Source: Trebouxia sp. TZW2008 (lineage: Eukaryota; Chlorophyta; Trebouxiophyceae; Trebouxiales; Trebouxiaceae). From it: 64,000 nucleotides of DNA. Location of the stretch: positions 62,001-126,000 of the forward strand of contig BDIU01000009.1 in assembly GCA_002118135.1 (NCBI GenBank), read 5' to 3'. The notes below the pieces were generated by a model. It saw only the letters and a program-made list of their open reading frames with translations, had not been told where the DNA came from and searched no databases. A program made the translations under genes and the position numbers. Of this stretch, positions 53,042-64,000 are shown in pieces (within the stretch, counting starts at the first letter, position 1; every line of letters starts with the position of its first letter).

Positions 53042-56000
53042 ATGGAGAATGGCAACTTAGCAGCTGGACTGCAGCAAGGCAGCTTGTATGCATCAGCCAG
53101 GCCATCAAGACTGAGCAGGCGTACCATGGCTGCTGATGTTCAAGCCACCTCCATAGATGGCACAGATGCCTCTGACGCAGAGGCAGTTGCCACACACAGC
53201 AAAGGTGAGTGCAGCATCACACAGTGCTTGATTGATATCCGTGCCCACGTGAGCGCGAGGTAGGTCACAGGTACGCCTCACCCTGTTTCTGAAGGCCATA
53301 CAGCAGCCTCGTTTTGCCACCTGAAGATGTGCAGACGATGGGGCCGGCACCGCGACTGCATGATACAGTGTGCACAGCGAATACATGTCCAGCATCACGC
53401 AGTGGCATCATGCATGCTGTCTGCATCTGCGATTGTGCAGAAAAAGGCAAGCTGTGCACATCAGTGATGGCTGAACAGGCAGATGGGAAGGTCAGAGCTT
53501 TCATTCCTGACCTCTTACAGTAGATTGAGTTGCATTGGTGATGCATGCCTTGGCTGAATCCAAGCTGTGGCAGTGCCCTGCATGTGTAGGTGGCTGCACC
53601 CCTACAACAGCGCCATGCCATTGTGCCTTTGTGGCAGATATGAGACAGATGCAAGCTGCTTTGACCGTATGACGGTGCAAAATGCCATTGGCTAGCGATC
53701 TACATTACTATTTCATGGCATCTGGCCAAGCATGTTATCCCAGGCGTCAGATTCCTGATGTGCATTTGGTCTGTGCCATGTGAACAAGAGCATGTGCTTT
53801 GCAGCTGCTGCCTCAGAGCCAAGCCATGATGATGACACATCAAATCACATGACAGCTGGTGATGAACCTGAATCAGTAGCAGACCCGGCCTTAGTCAACC
53901 CAGAAGCTGGTCCAGCATCTGAAGCTTTAGGCAATCCAGAAGCTGACATAGCAGCTGATGCTGATGGGCAGGAAGCTGTAGAGGAATCTGCTCCAGCAAT
54001 TCCAGCAGAGATCCCAGACAAGATTCTGCTGCAAAGACTAGCTGACAGATCTGCTGTCAATGCTCCATCAGATGCAATTGGTAGGTCCAAGCTCTTTGCA
54101 ATGCCCTGCCTGGCTCTCAGCATGCATGATGACGACCATACTTGTGCACATGCAACAGCGCTTCAACAGCACAGTGTCGTGTCTTGCTCAGAATGCATCT
54201 GTTTCATGACAGCAATGTGTGTACTGGTGCTGCATGATCACAATTTAAGCTCGGCTTGTGCAGCATGCTGTTGCTCATCTGCTCGATGCAGTCAAGGGCA
54301 AGAAGTTCTGTCAAGCACAATGTTGTTATGGTTGGCATGCGTGCTTGACTTGGTCGAGCCTTGTTTGTCCATGCTGCTGTAAAAGGCTTTTGCTAAAGTT
54401 GTATGTAGATCATGAGCTGTTGTCTCAATTCTGGAAGTGTATTGCCACATGTTTGCAGGAGATGCATTAACAGCATACATCATATTGAGGCATTTGCATC
54501 AGATAGCAGTGGTGTGCCAATGCCTCTGAGTCATTACTTACTAATAATGGCATGTAAGAGTTGGCTGCAGAAGTCTCGGACGTCTCAGAAGTCTCAAATT
54601 GTCATGCAAGTTTGTTGCGAAGGATGCTTTGGCTGCATGCAACACACTGAGGGCAGCCTCATGGCAGATTAGGCTGATGTTGTTTGTGTTTGAGGAGCTG
54701 TGTGCATTTCGTTTCAGGGGCTGTCCCTCTTTCGCTGCAGGGGACGCATTGGCAGCATACAACATACTGAGGTACTCTCAGGGCAAATCAAGCTGAGCCC
54801 CTTTGCTTTGAGGAGCTGCGTGCAGCCCTGTTGGACCCCAACCCCTCGCCCTCACGGATGAACTGCATGCAATTTCCTGCTTGTGTTGCAGGGGATGCTT
54901 TGGCTGCGTGCAACATACTGAGGGCATTCTCATGGCAGATCAGGCTGAGCCCCTTTGCCTTTGAGGAGTTGTGTGCAGCCCTGTTTGACCCCAACCCCTC
55001 GCCCCTCATGGATGAACTGCATGCAGTTTCCTGCTCGTGCTGCAGGGGATGCTTTGGCTGCATACAACATACTGAGGGCATTCTCATGGCAAATCCGGCT
55101 GAGTCCATTTGCCTTTGAGGAGCTGTGTGCAGCCCTGTTCAATCCCAATCCCTCGCCCCTCATGGATGAGCTGCATGTAAGTTGATGCACGGTGCCTTAG
55201 CATATGCTCTGTTCCCCTTGCCGTCTCAGCATAGCACCTGCAGCATTGGTCCTCTCGCTACACACATGTTGTGCCTTGAAGCTGTGCTGTCCTGAGTCAG
55301 GAGTAGGATGACCAAGGCAAACCTTGAATGGCGTGTCTGACGATGCAGCAGCGCATGTCATGATCATGCCATCGTGCTGTGATTGTTTGAAAGCATGGAA
55401 AGCTTGGTAACATGAACATGCGTCGCATGATCATGGTCAAGAAAACCTGAACAATATCAGCCGACTGATGCTGTCAACATTGACAAGACTAGCCAGAAGA
55501 TTGTGGCCAAATGCATTGCGTGCGTTTGCAAGCAGTGGCATTTCTTTTTGACGCTTTTGGCTTAATGAAGCATAACCTGAAATGCTCACATGAATTCTGA
55601 GCTGGGCTAAATGCTTCTGGGTCATGTGTTCCTGCTGCTGCAGATATGCCTGATCCGATCGCTGGCAACTGACGAGAACAAGGCAGAGCGTGCAGAGCGT
55701 GGTTTAAACCTGGGCTGTTTAGATGCCATGAGCTGGCCAGAGTTTGTGTGGGAGTACCTGTACATGCATGAAGATGATCTTAGACATCACAGGTATCAAA
55801 GACACAATTCTGTTTGTTGTCGCAACCACATGCCAGCAAGCTAACAAGCGTTTTGGCTGCAAACGGAAACATAGACAAACAACATGGCAATGTCACCAAG
55901 CCTGAGTGCGTCAGAATGTAAATGTCATTTGGCACCCTGCCTGTAATACCACATGACTTCAAGTTTTGGTGCACAACTCTAAGAGGCACTGAGAATGCTA

Positions 56001-59000
56001 CACTGTGAAGTCAACCAACAGATTAATATGACCACTCAGCAAGTATATGCTGGAACATGTTGTTGTTGTTATTGTTATTATCATTATTATTATTATCATT
56101 GTTATTATTTATTATTGTTGTTATTATTATTGTTATTATTATTGTTAGTATTATTACTATTGTTGTTATTATTATTATTACTACTCAGCAAGTCAATCTG
56201 GTGCAGGTATACCCAGTTGCAGCCAAAGCCGGATGCAAATGAGCTTGGTGCAGCACAGAAGCGAGCCTCTTCGCCTGCGACAGAGGCAGCTTTCAAAGGC
56301 GGCTTGTCAGATCAAGGCACAAAGACAAGCATTGCAGTCACAGGCCGAAGTCCCAGCAAATATGGCAGGGCTGCTGGAAACAATCCTGCAGGAGGGGCAG
56401 CCGCGAGTGGCCCCTCAGGGGCTGCTGCCAATGGCCCTGTTGCAGGCTCTGAAACCATGAATGAGGTCATTGCCAATATTAGAGCTGTCATGAAGCGACA
56501 GCCCTTCCGACATAAGACTCAAGTGGAGTATTACGCCTTACCCCCAGGAGTCAAGGTAACAAGCTCCTGTTCAAGTTCATGCCAGCACTTGCTTTGCTTG
56601 GTTCTAGCAAAAGGTTGAATGCTCAGCATCAAACCGTTTTGTAGCAGGACTTGGGTGCAGGTCATGTTACTTATCGCTTGCTGCATTGAGTCGTGTACAC
56701 GGCACAAACCTTTGGAGAATGTTGCATGCAAAAGCACCACACATTTCTGTCTGGCTTGCAAAGCTGTTCTTGGTTGGCAGCCACTTTTGTGGACATTTGC
56801 CATCAAGTCAGGTAGCTGTGTAGCAGTCAGCTCAAAGATAAGTAGCGTGTTTGAAATAAACATTGAATCAGCAGTGCAGAGGGACATATTACAAATGCAC
56901 GGCCATGGGTTTATGCAGAGCCATGCTTTGCCAATGTCTTTTCTTCCTCCTTGGACTTCTTCTGCTTCTTGCAAGCAGAAATTTGGGTCAACTTGTCTTC
57001 TTCTGCTGCTGCTGCTGCTGCTGCTGCGGCTTCTGAATTTTGTGCTATCTTCAGGCAGCCATTCTGGTGAGCTTGGTGAATGACTTGCTAGACATCAGCA
57101 GCGTGCGGCACGAGATTGACAAGAGGGAGCAGGCGGGGCAGTGGGTGGCCGGCAAGGGGGGTACCGGGGGGTCATTTCCCATGAGGTCTGAAGAAGAACG
57201 GGCCAGGCGGGCTGACGCCACCTCAGATGCAGAGGTGAATGGTCACCATAGGTTTTGCATCACTTCTTGTCCAGACGACACTGTTTGGTCAGTTCTATGA
57301 TCTGCATGTAAGTCAGGCAAGCTGATGACGACTCGAATACATATGTAACACATTGTGACGCATGCCCCAATTTTTCCCCCTGTTTTGTCTATGAGAAAGT
57401 TTCGAAAATTGTAAGGCAGAAACTGGGAACAAGGCAGAAATGTTTCAGGCTGACGGCAACACAGAGGTATGCGTGCTGTGTGGGTCGGGTGGTAGCCTGC
57501 CATGCTGTGCTGTGCTATGTGGTTGTTAGACCTGCCAATTTACGCATTGCAGGGAAACTCCAATGATAGCAAAGTATAGCCTCAGGCAAAAGCAGATGTA
57601 TTTGAGGATGACGGCAACACAGATCTGTGTGTGCTTTGCGGCCTGGGTGGCAGCCTGATGTGCTGTGCTGTGCTGAGCTGAACGAAATGTTTTGAACACT
57701 ATTCTGTACCCTGCAGGGAGCTTCTGACAACAGTGAAGCACAGCCTCAGGCTAAAGCAGAGGTGTTTGAGGATGATGGCAACACAGACCTATGCGTACTG
57801 TGCGGTCTGGGTGGCAGCCTGCCGTGCTGTGCTGTGCTGTGCTATGTGGTATGTTTGATTAACTGCTCTGTACCCTGCAGGCAGATTCTGACAACAGCGA
57901 CGCACAGCCTCAGGCTAAAGCAGAGGTGTTTGAGGATGACGGAAACACAGACCTATGCGTGCTGTGCGGCCTGGGCGGTAGCCTGCTATGCTGTGACGGC
58001 TGCCCTGCTGCCTATCACATGCGCTGCATTGGGGAAACGGCCAAGTCTATTCCTGAGGGGGAGTGGCTGTGCCCTGAGTGCAGCGTTGGTGGCAGAGGTA
58101 TGTGCTGCTGTTGTGTAGATGTGGTTTGTTAAAGATTTGTGGATGCTGCTATGGCCGTCGTTTGCTTCAGCTGCAGTGCCAGGACTGTGATTTCGACAAC
58201 AGAAGTACATGCTGCCAACAATGTTGCGCCTTTGCGCTGGTGCTTTTGTGCCTTTGTGCTGCATTGGCAGCTCCTCAGCCCTGACCGTGCTCATGACATT
58301 GACATCTGCTGTGATTCACATATACTTCAGCGCTTCCAGGTTGCTCTTTGGTTCAAGAGAGGCAACAGAATTGCGGCCCCTTGGGCAGAATCAGCACAAG
58401 CAGCCCTTTTGCTGCTCACAAACGATGACCACTTGACAATAGCGACACATGTTCATCTTGAAGCTTACGCTTCAACCCCAGTAATGTTTCCAGGGGAGGC
58501 AGCAGGGCTGCGCATCCCAAGGGCAGGGCAGAACCAGCACAAGCAGCCCCACTGGATGTGCCACGGGTGCCTGTTCAGGAGTGGTAGACCAGCCCTTGGG
58601 GACATTGGCAGGGAAGCCCTTGAAGAGGGCCCTGTGCCAATGGACAAGTGAGGCGCAGTCTCTGTTGTTCACTTATAGAGTGGTTTCTCATTGTGACATC
58701 TGCTTTTGCCAACAAAATGGTCCTTGCATCAGATTGTGTGTCTACTCAGAGGCACCACTGCGGTCAGGATGCAGTGCTTGGCTCGCAATTGCATTGACTT
58801 GATTCAAGAATATCCTCATAGCAACTACACACATATGAAGAACCTACTGTACTGTACTGCAAACGTCACTGACATTTGACTGTTACTGTCACTGTCAGTG
58901 TGACCACCAGTGTTGCCATTGTGGTGTTGTTATTGTCCCTGAGTCTGTCATCTGTGTCTCATGTGGCGTATGCAAACAGCGTAGCTGGCTGCCTATTGTA

Positions 59001-62000
59001 CGTCAAGGGTCTTCTCTGTGCTGTGAAGTTCTGTGCAGCCTCACCATGATCGCAGACATGCTGTCTTATGCAGCAATATGCCTAACCACTTTGGATCTGC
59101 ATTTGACGTCGTGCCACTGCTACCTGGTAGCTGCTCTCTCAGCGCTAGGTATGGCACGAAGAAGATGTTGGTCAGAAACCGCAGCGCACAAAAGGGAAGT
59201 GAGGAAACGCCAATGATTGCACCTGTGATGCCTATCAACGGTGCATGGTATCTCAATGGTCATGTCTATGCTTTTATGATTGATTGTGACTGTTGCATGT
59301 TTCCTTGTTATGCATGGACAAAGGGCTGTGGTTTTACGATGATGGTTGTGCATGCAGGTGGACAGGTGAGGTAGCAGCCCAGGAAGCAAAGGCACTGAGG
59401 AAAATCAAGGGGGAGGAGCGACCCCACCCCACCTCTGTCCAAGCCCTCCAGGAACCCCCTCAAGTCAAAGGTGATACCACACATAACATAACAACAACAG
59501 TAGCCCTGACAGTCTCAAAAGCAATTATGGCAATCACATGAGTGATGACATCAACAATACAGGTATGATGTTGATGAAGTTGGCATTAGTCATAGCGATG
59601 ACAGTGGTTTGTGTGGTCTAAGTCATGTCTTGCCAGGTGCGCAAGTCAAGGAACTGCAGTCCAAACGGTCCCTGTTTGGGCAAGGCTGATGCAGACTTTG
59701 CCAGCAGGCAAGCGGAGAGGCATGTCAGATTGCCCGCTAGATGTGTCTTGAACAGCCTCAATACTGACTCAAGTTTTGTATTTGGTCTCTGTCATGCAGA
59801 GCTTGCAAGCTTGTCAGCCGAGGGTTACGTCAACCGATACCGTAACAGCTGGACTGCAGCTGTGGCCGCCACCAAAACCTTTGTGGACGACATGGCGCGT
59901 AAGAGGGGCCGGCCCCCCGCAGGGGGCGGGGGGCGAATCAGCATCCCAATGGCTGACCTACCAGTGCCTGTGCCTCTTTCCAAATTTCAATGGCCATCTG
60001 TGAGCACCTGTTAACTACAGCTGCTTTGCATTACCGTTATCATCATCACAGCACTTGTTACGGCCTGCATGAAATGGCCAGAAAGGAGGCGGCCCCTTGC
60101 AGGAGAAGGGGGGCGGGTCAGCATCCCCAAGGCTGACCCACCTGTGCCTGTGCCTTTTTACAAGTCTCAATGGTCATCTGTGAGTACCCAGTCATGTGTA
60201 CTCTTATCATTGATTGATGTTGTGATCACTGTCACTATGCCCCAGAGGAAGGGCTCCACCCCTGCAGGAGGAGGGGTGGGATCAGCATCCCCATGGCTGA
60301 CCACCCAGTGCCTGTGCCTCACTCCCACTTCCAATGGCCATGTGCAAGCATCCTTTGATTTCAACATCGATGTTCAGTACTTTTATGATCACTATCACTA
60401 TGACCCAGAGCAGGGGCGACCCCCTGCAGAGGGAGGGGGCTGGGTTAGCATCCCCATGGCTGACCTGCCAGTGCCTGTGATTCTTTTCAAATTATAGTAG
60501 CCGTCTGTGACCACCTGCATGCTTGTCACAATGTATCTAGATCCAGACTCTACATGTTTGCCTACTAGCAGCTTCAAACATTGTGTTTGCGGAAGCCATT
60601 CATCTTCCCACCAGCAGTCTAAGGTATGATGCCAATTGCATCTGCCTGCTTACCCTGCAAGTCCTCATCCCACAAGTCTGCTGATGGCTAGTACGTTCAT
60701 ATGCGTGCATTTGCACGACGGTCCAGCTTGCGTTCTTGTCTGCACATGCGTGTGTGTGCATAGCCAGCTGGGAAGTGTCAGAGGAGGGAGGGGAGGGGGG
60801 GGGGTCTGGTGCAGTGTAGTCACTGTCACATATGCCGCAACCCTCTGCTAAAGCATTCAGGCGCCAGTGCATTTCTGTGCGTCAATCCGTGTGCAAGTAG
60901 AGCTTGCACTCATGTTTGAGCGCATATAGCCTGCACTCATGTCTGGAACGCATGCAGCTTGCATCAGTGTCTGTTCGTGTGTGCGTAGTCAGCTGGCAAG
61001 GGGCAGCGGGGGACTTTGGTGCGGTGTGGACAATGCCACATGTGCCGCAACCCCCTCATGAAGAAACCCTGCCTCAACCCCATCGTGCCCCGTAGCCTAG
61101 ACGGCCTAGGCGATGAGGGCACTTCTGCACCCAAGTGAGTTTGGCTGCAATAGCTTTTCCTCTTCTTGCACATGCCATTGATGCAAAATTGACACACAAT
61201 CTCACGCAGATTAACATTGACCCCTCCAGCATTGCAACTGCTGACATCTGTGAACAAGATTGCATGACCTTCTGTCAGCAACAGCTCAGCAGAAGCAATC
61301 ACAAGGAGACGGCTAGGACTGCAGCTGGTCTTGCTTTGTGATCTGATTCAGTTGTGTTAATATCACGCATGACCAGGAATGTTCTGTGGAAACAATAATG
61401 TGTTGCTATTGATACAGGCTGATGACCATTGCACATTATGCTATGAAGCTGGAAAGGGAGGTGTGGGGCGTTTTGGAAGGGCCCTGGGGCAGCGACACCT
61501 GGATGAGCTGGCGCAGAGACTGGGCTCAAAGGGTGAGCCCTGCCCTCTTCCTCTTCACACTGCTAAAGTCCATAACACTTATCATACACTTAGCAAGTGT
61601 TGACAGTCAGATCATGTTATGTAGACATGGGCAAAGCTTTCCACACAGTATTGTTGATGTTTTGCTTGAAGGCTGACTGTCATGCTGAATGAGCCCACAT
61701 CAAGAGAAATTGACCTGACTCTCTGCAGATAGTTTGTTAGTGTGTATGCGCATGACACGTGCATCCTAAATGAAGGCAATGTTATGTGAGGACAAAGTTC
61801 TTGTGAGAAAGTGCCACTCACTGAATTGTCAATTCTTCATTCTTAACGTGACAGGCTCAGCAGGTCCAGCTAGATACATACTGGAGCAATCAACTGTCTC
61901 CACCCAGTTTGGTCCTGTGCTATCCTACAACATTTGAAATGAGCATGGAGAGAGGTGATGTCCGCTGTTACATCAGACGACTTTTGTAGTTGCATTTTCC

Positions 62001-64000
62001 TGCAGGTTAGAACAGCCACAGTGGCAGAACCTGTGGCTCACGCAATCTTGGAGTTAGAATCTCATCTGCGGCCAACTGCCCTCAGCCCCAGCTGGGGCAG
62101 CCAGGGCAAGCCCCAGCCCACTGGGGCTATCGCCCGCAAAGGCCCTGCAAGCTCAAGGGCCACTCCCAAGCCTGGCAAGGAGCCAGCTGTGGCCACCGCC
62201 AGCAAAAGTGGCAGACTCAGCACAGCTGGCAGCTCAGGCCGTAATGGTATGTGATGTGGCCTACTGCCCTGCTTCTATGTGGATGCGCTGTAACATTGGC
62301 AATTTGTGGTGTTTCCTTCATAGCAAAGAGCAAGCTGGATGCTTGTGAAAGAGAGTGTCAAGACAGGCTAGTTAACAGTCTGACCGTGCATGTGTGATGC
62401 AGACGGGGCTGCCTCAAAGCCAAGGCGCAACTACAAGGAGGAATCAGACTCAGGCCCCTCTGAGTCGGATGAAGAGGAGCAGGACCCATTTGCAGCAGGC
62501 GATGATGATGACACATCCATTGTGGACAACCAAGGGCAGTCTGGTCTGAAAGGCTGGGCATTGAACCAGCGCAGCAAGTGGGGCACAAGCTTCAAGGGCA
62601 GTACCAGACTCCCGCAGGATGCTGCCAAACACCTAGCTCGCAGGTACAATGACAGCTCTCAGTAAGATAGAGTCAGCCCTGAGGCAACTGTGTCCTCTTT
62701 GTGTGGCGTGTTGATGACATGTGTATGTTTGGGCAGTTGTCAGGCACTCAGGCCAATGGTAAGCCCAGAGATACTTGGCAGTCAACTAGTACAAGGACCT
62801 CTCCGCCCTGCATGTCCAACATGGTTGGTTTAGGTTAGCAAATGATCCAACTGGTTGGAGACAGTTGATTGCTTCTGTACGTACCGAGTTGGGCCTGCTG
62901 AGCCTGCCTAGCCCACATTTAGAATGAATGAAATGAATGAATGTTGCCATGGTCCCAAGTTTGTGAAATTGCAGCAAGTGGTGTACAAGCTCCAAGGGCA
63001 GCATCAGACTGCCTCTGGATGCTGACAAACGTCTTGCTTGCAGGCATCATTACTATCATGAGCAGGCTTGTCGACAATTGCGTTCATATTGTGCAGCATG
63101 ACAATAATCCTCTTCCTTATTACAACCAATTGCAGACAGCAAGGGCTATACTGACAGATCTCAGTGACGCATGGGCAAACAACCAAGCAGTCCATACATG
63201 TCGGGATTCATTGAGCTATCTGTGTGTCCGTGGCTGCTTTCAGCATTCTGTGCGAGTGTGGTTGCAGGGGTGGGGCTGTACGGGTGGCAGGCGCCAAATA
63301 CAACACCAAACATCTGGCCCTGCAAGCCCGTCTTGCCTGGAGAGGAGCCATGCAGGTGAACCACCACAATATCGTCAGTTGTACACTTTGCTGTCAGCGT
63401 CATGGTGTTGCATTGATACAGCTCACACACACGTTTGCTCAGTTGCCTGCGTGTATATGCTTCTTGCCTGGAGAGGCGCTGTGCAGGTGAGCCATGACGC
63501 AACTTGCAGATGTATGCTACAATAGCATGCATAACCATTTCAGATGTGTGTTGCACTCAAAGGTACTCAATAGTGAGGGTGCACTTTGCAACCAGCATCA
63601 GATGTCCCTAGTGACTTGCAAAAGGCACAAACCTTTCGTGTTGGTGCATACTGGCTCACACATAGGCTTGCTCAGATTCACCAGCGCGCTTAGGTTGCTG
63701 TCAACTCAGGTTTGCATTTTGCCTGCTGGCGTAGCCTACAACCAGCAGCGTGCTTGATCATCATCATCATCATCATCATCATTATATCATCATCATCATC
63801 GTCATCATCATCACCATCATCATCATCATCGTCAAACCATCAGTACCATCATCATCGCGGTGTGTCATATCATCAGTATCATCATGGTGGGTTGTGTTAC
63901 CGTATAGGGAGCACGTACAGCGTCAGAGCTGGCATTACAGCTGCGTAGGCTGGACAGCTTCATACAGTGGGAATCCCTAAAGAGACCCTTGGTGGACATT
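53042..64000 (+). CDS. DDT/PHD chromatin protein, PTM-like (partial at 3' end)
   Basis: Seventeen exons in phase: 53042-53204, 53805-54080, 55046-55176, 55644-55792, 56207-56555, 57055-57234, 57881-58097, 58494-58647, 59143-59247, 59358-59470, 59800-59999, 61001-61134, 61418-61532, 62006-62246, 62403-62643, 63268-63355, 63908 to the edge (983 codons). A DDT domain covers about 147-240 (DALAAYNILRAFSWQIRLSP; MSWPEFVWEYL). Then AAILVSLVNDLLDISSVRHE. A PHD finger at about 440-480 has LCVLCGLGGSLLCCDGCPAA, YHMRC and GEWLCPEC. A CXXC-like knuckle (RCGQCHMCRNPLMKKPC) lies near 688. The end LALQLRRLDSFIQWESLKRP matches plant PTM. PTM-type proteins read chromatin; in Arabidopsis PTM carries retrograde plastid signals. 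Exons 9 and 10 have alternative boundaries. Confidence 0.86.
53229..53347 (-). repeat. Dispersed repeat family R1, copy c
   Basis: It matches the copies at 5861-5995 and 14327-14460, from TTGATTGATATCC to GATGGGGCC. It lies in intron 1 of the DDT/PHD gene, antisense to copy a. Confidence 0.65.
54450..55045. repeat. Four echo copies of the DDT-domain exon
   Basis: Tandem units near 54455-54520, 54610-54735, 54741-54893 and 54894-55045 copy GDALAAYNILRAFSWQIRLS and, in the two nearest, the whole exon. The unit is about 152 bp. The real exon (55046-55176) differs at its end by CTGCAT|GTAAGT; the nearest copy has CTGCAT|GCAGTT. Confidence 0.92.
56050..56190. repeat. (TTATTG/TTATTA)n microsatellite
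   Basis: About 130 bp of T/A-rich trinucleotide repeat lies in intron 4 of the DDT/PHD gene, close to the acceptor at 56206. Poly-Leu and poly-Asn ORFs here are artefacts. Confidence 0.95.
57420..57850. repeat. Three echo copies of the PHD exon, acceptor side
   Basis: Units near 57435-57530, 57553-57685 and 57717-57848 repeat AKAEVFEDDGNTDLCVLCGL and stop after the first zinc-ligand pairs of the PHD finger. The third unit is open, in phase, and has TGCAG| and |GTATGT sites. Confidence 0.92.
58325..58425. repeat. Echo copy of exon 58494-58647, acceptor side
   Basis: CGCTTCCAGGTTGCTCTTTG followed by GGCAGAATCAGCACAAGCAG repeats the start of the next exon (AGQNQHKQPHW region). Its frame is broken. 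Confidence 0.75.
58672..58862. mobile_element. MITE-like element, decayed copy 3
   Basis: The segment shares TGGTTTCTCATTGTGACA at the left, TACTCAGAGGCACCACTGCG inside, and CTACTGTACTGTA at the right with the element at 21943-22110 (TACTCAGAGGTGCCACTGCA). The ends are degraded. Confidence 0.5.
60065..60500. repeat. Three echo copies of exon 59800-59999 donor side
   Basis: Copies near 60070-60185, 60240-60350 and 60405-60515 repeat GGRISIPMADLPVPVPLSKF coding sequence. The first ends in TCATCTGTGAGTA, close to the true donor CCATCT|GTGAGC. Confidence 0.9.
60760..60850. repeat. Echo copy of exon 61001-61134, acceptor side
   Basis: AGCCAGCTGGGAAGTGTCAG with a poly-G tract, then CACATATGCCGCAACCCTCT, repeats the CXXC-like exon start. 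One unit is clear. Confidence 0.8.
61850..61928 (+). repeat. Dispersed repeat family R2, copy 3
   Basis: CAGGCTCAGCAGGTCCAGCT, then AGATACATACTGGAGCAATC and CCAGTTTGGTCCTGTGCTA match 33866-33955. Confidence 0.7.
62818..62938 (-). repeat. Dispersed repeat family R2, copy 4
   Basis: On the reverse strand the R2 core runs GGCAGGCTCAGCAGGCCCAA and later CAATCAACTGTCTCCAACCA. It is preceded by a CATTCATT run, and lies in an intron of the DDT/PHD gene. Confidence 0.65.
62955..63050. repeat. Echo copy of exon 62403-62643 donor side
   Basis: GCAGCAAGTGGTGTACAAGC and CCAAGGGCAGCATCAGACTG repeat the SKWGTSFKGSTRLPQDAAK part of exon 15. Confidence 0.85.
63450..63495. repeat. Echo copy of exon 63268-63355 donor side
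   Basis: TCTTGCCTGGAGAGGCGCTG then TGCAGGTGAGCC repeats the LAWRGAMQ end with its donor. Confidence 0.85.
63752..63845. repeat. (ATC)n microsatellite
   Basis: An ATC/GTC run lies in the last intron of the window, before the exon at 63908. The His/Ile/Ser ORFs through it are artefacts. Confidence 0.95.

Overview
The window reads as nuclear DNA of a green alga, most likely a trebouxiophyte-like chlorophyte. Genes are interrupted by many spliceosomal introns with GT(G/A)AG donors and TGCAG acceptors. The protein set is algal or plant in character: a peptidyl-serine galactosyltransferase with a ShKT domain, a membrane-anchored ubiquitin-fold protein ending in a CaaX box, a nuclear CemA-like plastid envelope protein, an HPP-family membrane protein, a DUF1802 protein with a transit-like N-terminus, and a DDT/PHD chromatin protein of the PTM type. 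I joined exons by hand, requiring compatible splice phases and recognisable family motifs. No transcript data were available.

Layout: 52-618 (+) 3' exon of an RTA1-like membrane protein; 1900-7517 (-) CW-type zinc-finger, glutamine-rich protein in 7 exons; 8175-9657 (+) PITH-domain protein in 4 exons; 10469-20117 (-) peptidyl-serine alpha-galactosyltransferase in 11 exons; 21268-23352 (-) HPP-family protein in 5 exons; 24479-25491 (-) DUF1802 protein in 3 exons; 25509-31285 (-) GT71/MNN1-like glycosyltransferase in 7 exons; 31586-45860 (+) long WD40-type protein with an Asp-rich N-terminus, partly resolved; 47231-49634 (-) CemA-like protein in 3 exons; 50254-51424 (+) MUB-type ubiquitin-fold protein in 5 exons; 53042 to beyond 64000 (+) DDT/PHD chromatin protein with 17 exons in the window. 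Divergent pairs share short promoters at 7518-8174, 31286-31585 and 49635-50253. GT71 and DUF1802 are head-to-tail with only 17 bp between stop and start, a candidate dicistronic pair.

The most striking feature is not a single gene. In almost every long intron the sequence beside an exon is a tandem series of degenerate copies of that exon's own end together with its splice site. Some are copies of the 5' part of an exon with its acceptor, lying upstream of the real exon. Others are copies of the 3' part with its donor, lying downstream. I call these splice-junction echoes. I count roughly 30 such arrays, and a few also follow the last exon of a gene. Short introns, such as those of the PITH, MUB and DUF1802 genes, lack them. 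Many copies keep GT or AG, and some stay open, so they could serve as decoy sites or new exons; at least one (57717-57848) is in phase on both sides. Local junction duplication looks like a main route of intron growth here.

Other non-coding content: two short dispersed repeat families found mostly inside introns, a MITE-like family with TA-flanked CAGTRA ends, a separate 536-bp GTAC-rich inverted-repeat element at 27970-28505, and several long microsatellites (CTTTG, CCCTG, CAGCA, TTATTG, ATC). I saw no rRNA, tRNA, CRISPR or prokaryotic operon structure.
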